Positions 6,761 to 12,269 of a stretch of 12,269 nucleotides of DNA are shown here, piece after piece. The stretch lies in assembly GCA_002338605.1 (NCBI GenBank), contig DDIP01000135.1:13733-26001 (forward strand), read 5' to 3'. Position numbers and translations under genes: made by a program. This DNA comes from Proteobacteria bacterium UBA1847. GTDB lineage: Bacteria > Pseudomonadota > Gammaproteobacteria > Steroidobacterales > Woeseiaceae. The notes beneath the pieces are model-generated. The model did no database searches. It saw only the letters and a list, made by a program, of their open reading frames with translations, and was not told the DNA's origin. The first letter of the stretch is position 1; the number at the start of each line of letters is the position of its first letter.

Positions 6761-7585
6761 CTAGTGGATTTTGCGTTGCTCGTAAGCCTTACTGTACCTG
6801 ATAATTTTTCCCGTATTGAGTGTCGTACCGCTCTCCAGCGCTTGCCCACGGCCGCTGACTTCGATCATCGCCTGACCAATCTCTTTCGCTCTCACAGCTG
6901 CATTGACCGGCGCAAAGAACCAGTAGAGCAGATTCTGCCCGATATGGGCCTGCTCAGCAGTCGGCCCAATGTAGTCGGGTCGATAGAAAACGACCCGTAG
7001 TTTTGTCGCGGCCGAAATATCCCACAATGCCTGTTCCGCCCGCACTTTTTCCCGCGCCCACATCGCGCTCGAATCGGCCGATATGTCGCTGGAACTGATG
7101 TAGTGAAACGAAATCGCGGATTTTCGACTGACACTTAACCACTCCCTGACAAACTGAGAAGGGAAGTCGACATGGATCATGCCGTAGGTTTTCTCGTCGA
7201 CGCCGAACGTGCTGGTGCCGATTGCCCAGTAAACGGCATCCGCGCCCTCTACCTGCTGGCGAATTGCTGAATAGTCAAGGTAGTCCGTGTGCAACGTCAT
7301 CTGTACCTTGCCCGACTCGATGCCCTGCCTTATCCGCGGTGTTTCTCGTCTCGTAATGACATGGATCGTCCGGATTGCCGGTTCTGCAAGCGTCGCTTTC
7401 AATATGCCGTCGCCCGCGGTGCCGCTCGCGCCGAATATGACAATAGTCTCGGGATACCATGCTGTAGTTCCGCTTGCCGGAACGCTTCGGTCGCCAAATG
7501 CATGCAGCAGCGCCACGCCCGTGTAGAACAATGCAAACAGGACAACGGGCGCGACAAGAAAGGTACGCAGTCGGGGTCGTTTCAT
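6761..7585 (-). CDS. Membrane-anchored atypical SDR / NAD(P)-binding protein
   Basis: The 274-residue product begins with a single hydrophobic segment (about 7-29) after MKRPRLR, which is either a signal anchor or an uncleaved signal peptide. A Rossmann nucleotide-binding motif follows at 48-58 (IVIFGASGTAG), of the kind seen in atypical short-chain dehydrogenases related to the TIP30/HTATIP2 group. The second strand ends in ITRRETPR (77-84), whose arginines may favour NADP. In the usual YxxxK active-site position the sequence reads W176-A-R-E-K180, so the catalytic tyrosine appears to be replaced by tryptophan. The upstream serines in YISSSD (162-167) are retained. This could mean a non-catalytic sensor or a binding protein rather than a reductase or epimerase. 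The substrate is unknown. The ATG at complement 7583-7585 has AGG four to six bases upstream. Confidence 0.8.
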   Translation of the reverse strand: MKRPRLRTFLVAPVVLFALFYTGVALLHAFGDRSVPASGTTAWYPETIVIFGASGTAGDGILKATLAEPAIRTIHVITRRETPRIRQGIESGKVQMTLHTDYLDYSAIRQQVEGADAVYWAIGTSTFGVDEKTYGMIHVDFPSQFVREWLSVSRKSAISFHYISSSDISADSSAMWAREKVRAEQALWDISAATKLRVVFYRPDYIGPTAEQAHIGQNLLYWFFAPVNAAVRAKEIGQAMIEVSGRGQALESGTTLNTGKIIRYSKAYEQRKIH

Positions 7586-7653
7586 TTGCCTGAGATACTA
7601 GCAGGCAACGGCGGTCTTTCGGGGCTGAAAGCCCGCGCTCACCGAGGTTACCC

Positions 7654-9861
7654 TCAAGTTGCCGCGCTCAGATCCAGAAGGAATCGCCTGGCTGCGTCAC
7701 GCACCGCCGCCTCCTCTGACTCCCATTGTTTCAGCCCGGCCCGGATTCGGGGATCGGCGATCATTGCGGCAAACTGCGGCTGGGCATAGCGTTCACGCCA
7801 TTCCAGGTCCATCGTTACCGGTCGCGTGAAGACGTTGGACAATGCAAACTCAATGGCCTCTTCAGTCCTGTCACGCAGCGCCAATACCGTCAATTGGCTA
7901 ACCGCATCCAGGCGCAACCCTCCACCGTAAGTCGAAACAACCTCCTGAACCCTGTCAATACGGCGCAGGAGTTCGGGGCGCGGCAAAACCTGGTACCACG
8001 CGTCAAACGCCACGAGTTGCGCGGACAGAAATCGAATGGGAATCGCTGCCGCATCGATATCGAAGATGCCCGGCCAATGTTGCTCGATAAACTGAATTTC
8101 GGCATCCAGCGTTTGCTTGCTGGCGGCTCGCCGCAACAAATATTGAACCGCTCCGCTGAAGGCAAACTGGCGATCGCCAACACCATCCTCGATCGCCCGG
8201 CGCGCGGCCGCGAGGCTCGCGGCCTCGTTATTCAAGCTGTTTGCACGCACCAGCTCCAGTCGATACGCGGCTTCGCTGGCGGGTGCAATTGCGAAAACAC
8301 GATCACGGAAATCGTCCGCTTCGTCGACAAGCTTCAGCTGGTAAAGGAAATAGGCAATATGGGCCGGGATCTCGTGGTCCCTCGAGTCGATCTCCATGGC
8401 TTTCAGGCTGTGACGCAAATAGGCCACGCCATCGCCGGACTGCATGGCGATCGCCGAGAGTTTCAGATAGGCATTCGGTTGCTCCGATTCGATATCGAGC
8501 GACGCCTGCAATGCCGCCCGTGCCGCTTCAGGACGGTTCAGCAGGAGTAGCAACGAACCTATTTCGTAATGAATGCGCGAATTGTAGGGATCGAGTGCCA
8601 GCGCCTCCCGCTGCAGTTGCAGTGCTTCTTCATAGCGTTGCACCCCCTGCAGCATCTTGCCCAGCAACAGGCGGACCGGGTAGTCGCCCGGGTGCGAAGC
8701 AACGAGTTCCTGCAATTCGACGATCGTACCGGCAACGGAATCGGAGTCACCCTGGAAAACCGCCTGCCGGGTTGTGGCATAAATATGCAAGGCACGAGCA
8801 TTGACATCATCCGGGCTCTCTTCCAGTACCTGGTTCGTAATCGCAAGAACCGAGGCAAGCGCGTTGTTTTCGCTCATCAATCCGGTCTCAAGCTGATGCA
8901 GGTAATTGCTCGCCAATTCCGTCCGGGCATCGATAAATCCCGGATCGATCAGCAGCGCACCCTTCAATAACTCTTCGGCGGCCCGTAGCCCTCCGTACGA
9001 AAATGTCGCTCGCTCTTTCAGTGCCTGCAGGTAAAGATCGTAAGCATCCGGGTCGTCCGTCCCTACGCCGGCCAGCCGGGTCGTCCCGGTCGGACCCAGT
9101 AAGGATGCAGACAGCGAGGCACCGACCTTCATCGCGATCTCATCCTGGATCGCGAAAATATCGTCACTTTCCCGGTCGAAAATTTCGGACCAGATGTGAT
9201 ACCCATCGGACGCTCGGATCAGCTGTGCGGTTACGCGAATTCGATTGCCGAACTGCTGCACACTGCCTTCGAGGATATGTGCAACCTGGAGTGCTGCGGC
9301 AATCTCCCGAACATCCATGTTCTTGCCCTTGAACGCGAAACTCGACGTGCGAGCCGCGACCTTCAAATCGGGAATCTGCGCCAGCATATGCAAAAGCGTT
9401 TCCGTCAGGCCATCCGAGAGGTATTCGTTGTCCTGATCTTTGGACATATTGACGAACGGCAGAACGGCGACTGACTCATTACTGACGACCGCACGAGTGT
9501 CGCTCGTGTCACCGGGTGACCGAATGGCGCTGAATATCGCGACGCCCAGGATGACCACCACTACGCTGGCAATTGCCAGGTAGTCCAGTCGTCCAATCGG
9601 CATTGCGACGATGGCGCCGTCCTCGCTCTTGACCGCTTCTTTCCTGATGCCATCCGGTGTCAGCTCGTAGACCCACGACAGTACAACAGCCGGAACAAAG
9701 CCGAAGGCGAAACACAGAATGACAGCCTTCGCGGCCCAATCGGGTGCGCCAAGTGTCGGCAGAATTGTCGTCAGGACTTCCGTCAACAGCCAGCCGACAA
9801 CCAGGTATGCGGCGGCTACGCGCAAGACATTACGACGCTTCAGTTCAGTGAAAATCGACAT
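7654..9861 (-). CDS. Membrane protein with TolB/FlgO-like domain and TPRs
   Basis: The 735-residue product starts with a conserved membrane module (SIFTELKRRNVLRVAAAYLVVGWL) with predicted TM helices at about 12-34 and 43-65, a link WVYELTPDGIRKE, and a third TM at about 94-113. A TolB-N/FlgO-like domain follows at about 130-250, with VAVLPFVNMSKD, YLSDGLTETLLHML and HILEGSVQQFGNRIRVTAQL. This module is typical of the C-terminal half of CadC-like and adenylate-cyclase-like sensors. TPR-like helical repeats fill about 280-620. There is no winged-helix or cyclase domain, so this is the membrane/sensor half without a recognised output. By the positive-inside rule, the TolB-like and TPR parts should face the periplasm. 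The kinase gene ends 93 bp upstream on the same strand. The ATG at complement 9859-9861 lacks a strong ribosome site, but the N-terminal match to the family supports it. Confidence 0.88.
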   Translation of the reverse strand: MSIFTELKRRNVLRVAAAYLVVGWLLTEVLTTILPTLGAPDWAAKAVILCFAFGFVPAVVLSWVYELTPDGIRKEAVKSEDGAIVAMPIGRLDYLAIASVVVVILGVAIFSAIRSPGDTSDTRAVVSNESVAVLPFVNMSKDQDNEYLSDGLTETLLHMLAQIPDLKVAARTSSFAFKGKNMDVREIAAALQVAHILEGSVQQFGNRIRVTAQLIRASDGYHIWSEIFDRESDDIFAIQDEIAMKVGASLSASLLGPTGTTRLAGVGTDDPDAYDLYLQALKERATFSYGGLRAAEELLKGALLIDPGFIDARTELASNYLHQLETGLMSENNALASVLAITNQVLEESPDDVNARALHIYATTRQAVFQGDSDSVAGTIVELQELVASHPGDYPVRLLLGKMLQGVQRYEEALQLQREALALDPYNSRIHYEIGSLLLLLNRPEAARAALQASLDIESEQPNAYLKLSAIAMQSGDGVAYLRHSLKAMEIDSRDHEIPAHIAYFLYQLKLVDEADDFRDRVFAIAPASEAAYRLELVRANSLNNEAASLAAARRAIEDGVGDRQFAFSGAVQYLLRRAASKQTLDAEIQFIEQHWPGIFDIDAAAIPIRFLSAQLVAFDAWYQVLPRPELLRRIDRVQEVVSTYGGGLRLDAVSQLTVLALRDRTEEAIEFALSNVFTRPVTMDLEWRERYAQPQFAAMIADPRIRAGLKQWESEEAAVRDAARRFLLDLSAAT

Positions 9862-9954
9862 TGGATGGCGAACGTTTTTTGGGAGTGGGTAGATTACACG
9901 AAACCGGATTTCGGTATTCTAACGGGACTTCTCTGACTTAGATGCTGGAAGCGG

Positions 9955-12269
9955 CTAGTTCGTTGCCGCCGCCTCGGCAATTTCCTTGAGATTGCGAAAA
10001 CGATTCAGTGCTTCGGTGGCGCGCGCCAACCTGCGGTCCGCCCGACTGCCCAGGGCGGCAACCCCGTTCAATAACAGCGGCTCGGCCTCCTCGAAGCGGC
10101 CAAGGCGTGCCAGCGTATCGCCGTATTCAACCTCTGTCGCGACCACCAGCACGTGTTCGGGAGGGTAATCCTGTCGTCGAATCCGCATGGCTCTTTCTAG
10201 CAATGGGCGCGCCTCCGCGGCGCGGCCGGCTGAATTCAACACTGCGCCAAGCTCGGTCAATGCCGAGGCAATGTACTGGTGATTCTCATCCAGTTGTTCA
10301 TCATAGATCGACAATGCATCGCGCAGCGCAGCCTCCGCACCCAACAGGTCTGACTTGTCGTGTAGCACCATGCCGAGGATCGTCTTGTGGAGTCCTTCGC
10401 GGGGATGGCGGGGACCATGAATCTGCGCGCCCAGTTCAATCGCCTGGCCAATAACCCGCTCCGCACCATCGAAGTCACCCTTGATATGCAGCAACATGCC
10501 CTGGTCAACGAGTGTCACTGCCAGTAGATCGTGCTGGTCTCCGAGAATCCTTCGCGTCGCCTCGATCGCCAGGTGCAGCGTTTCTTCAGCCGCCTGCAAA
10601 TCGCCTTTGGAGCGTTGCAGCACACCGAGATTCTGCAGATAGAACGCCATGTTCGGATGGTCCGGTCCTTCCGCAGTGCTCAGGATTTCTATTGCCTCTC
10701 TTAGCAATACCTCTGTTTGATCCAGGTCACCGCGAACCTGCAAAATTCTCGCCAGTGCGTTCGTCGCCTCAGCCAACTCAAAGCCGAATTGATCTCGAAC
10801 CTGAGTGAAAATTGCGATACTGGACCTGACTGCCGATTCGGCGTCATCCAGCTTTCCTGTCGCGAGATAAACGTCTGCGAGATTAAACAAGTTCTCGGCA
10901 ACAAGAGGCGATGTGCCATCGTTGCGGCGTTGATTCACAGCAAGTGACTTCTGCAACAACTCGGTGGCGCGTCCGTATTCGCCCCGCCGGATGAGTACTT
11001 CGGCGAGATCGTTTTGGATAGCAGCAACATCCGGATCGGATTCTCCATAAGCACTCTTGCGAAGTTGCAGGGCTTGCTCAAGCATTTCTTCTGACGGCCG
11101 GTACTCACCCAGGTTGAAATAGACCCGTCCGATTGTGCCCATTAACGCAGACTGGATTTCCGGGCGATCACCCAGGTTACTCTGAATGCGCTCGGCACCT
11201 TCAGCAAGGATTTCCTCTGCAGTGACATCGACGCCACGTGCTCGCGACGGATCGTGCGCCATGAAAATTTCTTCAAGAAACTGGATGACTTCTCGTGCCG
11301 TGTCCCGTTCTTTGGCGATGTTGCGGTTTTGGACCGACAGGACCACGGTAAACGCGCCGAGCATGAAAACGACGAGAACAGCGGCAGAGACGGCGGCGAA
11401 ATGCCGGCTGATGAATTTGCCTGCGCGGTACCGCCAGGAATCCGTTCGTGCAACGATTGGCATCGAATGCAAATACCGGCCGATATCGTCTGCAAATGCG
11501 TTGGCCGAGCGGTAGCGCCGCGCGGGCTCCTTGCGCAGTGCATTCAGGACGATGTTGTCAAGGTCGCCACGCAAGCGACGCTGAAGGCGCTCAAGGCTGG
11601 TACTTCGATCCGCGGCAATCTGCTCGAGTTCCTGCAGAGCCAGCGAGTTTCTATCCTCCACCGCATCTTTCTTTTTTTGCAGCAGCCGTCGGCTGGGACT
11701 GGTTCTTTCAGCCTCACAGATGAGCAACGCAATCTCACCCGGCGATCGATTGTCCGTTTCATAGGCCCGAAAGCCTGAGAGCAGGCTGTACAGCAACAGG
11801 CCCAGCCCATAGACGTCGGTGGCTGTTGTGACATTGTTTCCCAGCACCTGCTCCGGGGCACCGTTTGCCGGCGTCATGATGACCGCGCCTTCCCGGGTCA
11901 GGCCATCCGTTGCCGTGCCTTCGGCATCGCTGAGTTTCGCGATACCAAAATCCAGCAGTTTGGGCGTGCCATCTTTCGTCACCAGGATATTGGTCGCTTT
12001 GATGTCGCGGTGAATGATCAGATTCTGGTGCGCATAGTGAACTGCGGCACAAATCGTCTGGAACAGGCGCAACCTCTGGTCGATTGTCAGTCGGTTCAGG
12101 TCGCAATAGGTGTCGATTCGCACTCCATCGATATACTCCATCACAAGATAGGGAACACCGTCGCCGGTTGTGCCACCGTCGTACAGGCGTGCGATATTGG
12201 GATGTTCGAGGTTGGCCAGGAACTGGCGCTCGTTCCGCAAGCGCAGCTCGGTTTGCGGATCGACCAGCC
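9955..12269 (-). CDS. Transmembrane Ser/Thr protein kinase with TPRs (5' end missing)
   Basis: A frame of 770 visible residues enters from beyond the right edge, so the start, the glycine-rich loop and the ATP-binding lysine are not seen. Numbered from the first whole codon (Leu at 12267), the kinase core shows LEHPNIARLYDGG (20-32), the catalytic loop HRDIKATN (86-93), DFG at 106-108 and APEQ at 137-140. It is therefore a Hanks-type kinase with an intact visible catalytic set. A TM helix at about 289-311 follows a basic segment. After it come a juxtamembrane helix, a DPSRARG linker (about 339-345) and roughly nine TPRs of the 42-residue type up to the end. The kinase should be cytoplasmic and the TPRs periplasmic. 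Its C-terminal half resembles that of the nSTAND protein at the other end of the window. Substrates are unknown; the neighbouring TolB-like/TPR protein is one candidate partner. Confidence 0.94.
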   Translation of the reverse strand, partial: LVDPQTELRLRNERQFLANLEHPNIARLYDGGTTGDGVPYLVMEYIDGVRIDTYCDLNRLTIDQRLRLFQTICAAVHYAHQNLIIHRDIKATNILVTKDGTPKLLDFGIAKLSDAEGTATDGLTREGAVIMTPANGAPEQVLGNNVTTATDVYGLGLLLYSLLSGFRAYETDNRSPGEIALLICEAERTSPSRRLLQKKKDAVEDRNSLALQELEQIAADRSTSLERLQRRLRGDLDNIVLNALRKEPARRYRSANAFADDIGRYLHSMPIVARTDSWRYRAGKFISRHFAAVSAAVLVVFMLGAFTVVLSVQNRNIAKERDTAREVIQFLEEIFMAHDPSRARGVDVTAEEILAEGAERIQSNLGDRPEIQSALMGTIGRVYFNLGEYRPSEEMLEQALQLRKSAYGESDPDVAAIQNDLAEVLIRRGEYGRATELLQKSLAVNQRRNDGTSPLVAENLFNLADVYLATGKLDDAESAVRSSIAIFTQVRDQFGFELAEATNALARILQVRGDLDQTEVLLREAIEILSTAEGPDHPNMAFYLQNLGVLQRSKGDLQAAEETLHLAIEATRRILGDQHDLLAVTLVDQGMLLHIKGDFDGAERVIGQAIELGAQIHGPRHPREGLHKTILGMVLHDKSDLLGAEAALRDALSIYDEQLDENHQYIASALTELGAVLNSAGRAAEARPLLERAMRIRRQDYPPEHVLVVATEVEYGDTLARLGRFEEAEPLLLNGVAALGSRADRRLARATEALNRFRNLKEIAEAAATN

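Noticed and set aside
7622..7634. Hairpin GGGCT-GAA-AGCCC between the TolB-like gene and the SDR-like gene
   Set aside because: The 5-bp stem has no T-run on either side, so it is not a convincing terminator; read-through into the next gene is plausible.
7726..8550. Plus-strand open frame of 274 codons
   Set aside because: It is antisense to the TolB-like/TPR gene, has no recognisable domain and reads as a codon-bias shadow.
9893..9922. Possible promoter for the TolB-like gene (TTAGAA, 18 bp, TGTAAT on the minus strand)
   Set aside because: The -35 matches only three consensus bases and nothing else supports it; the gene may be read from the kinase promoter.
11254..11778. Plus-strand open frame of 174 codons within the kinase gene
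   Set aside because: It is opposite the kinase-to-TM region, which is strongly conserved in the minus frame; there is no independent support.

Overview
The window looks like the chromosome of a free-living gammaproteobacterium. The evidence is a close SstT match, a Dps and an Fe-type superoxide dismutase, and three very large TPR proteins of a kind common in marine and soil Gammaproteobacteria (for example Woeseia-like lineages; that placement is inference). Coding density is high and no gap exceeds about 110 bp. I saw no RNA genes, insertion sequences or CRISPR arrays. Two genes run off the window: the nSTAND/TPR gene lacks its 3' end and the protein kinase gene lacks its 5' end.

Layout, left to right. 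(1) 1-3211, minus: a multidomain DUF4062 / nSTAND1 NTPase / transmembrane / TPR protein that begins at a GTG. (2) 3297-4499, minus: the Na+/serine-threonine symporter sstT. (3) 4606-6277: an oxidative-stress block made of a small MarR-type regulator (minus), dps (plus, divergent from the regulator) and Fe-type sod (minus, convergent with dps). (4) 6299-7585, minus: a short MgtC/SapB membrane protein and a membrane-anchored atypical SDR-like protein, probably one transcript. (5) 7654-9861, minus: a membrane protein with a TolB/FlgO-like domain and TPRs. (6) 9955-12269, minus: a transmembrane Ser/Thr protein kinase with TPRs.

The strongest regulatory signal is a 27-bp element found in the marR-dps intergenic region and again upstream of sod. 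It contains the perfect palindrome TTGCGATATCGCAA. At each site the palindrome supplies the -35 box of the downstream gene, with a -10 box exactly 17 bp further on for dps and for sod. In the marR-dps region the opposite strand of the same palindrome also supplies the -35 for marR. The simplest model is that the MarR-type protein represses itself, dps and sod through this operator, and that an oxidative or related signal releases it.

The second theme is modular signalling. The kinase and the nSTAND protein have unrelated N-terminal domains but share a recognisably homologous 'TM - juxtamembrane helix - DPSxARG linker - 42-residue TPR' output half. With the TolB-like/TPR protein this makes three large proteins that appear to carry TPR arrays across the inner membrane. 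The nSTAND protein has the plan of STAND-type signalling or immunity proteins. No recognised defence genes sit beside it, so a defence role is only a hypothesis.
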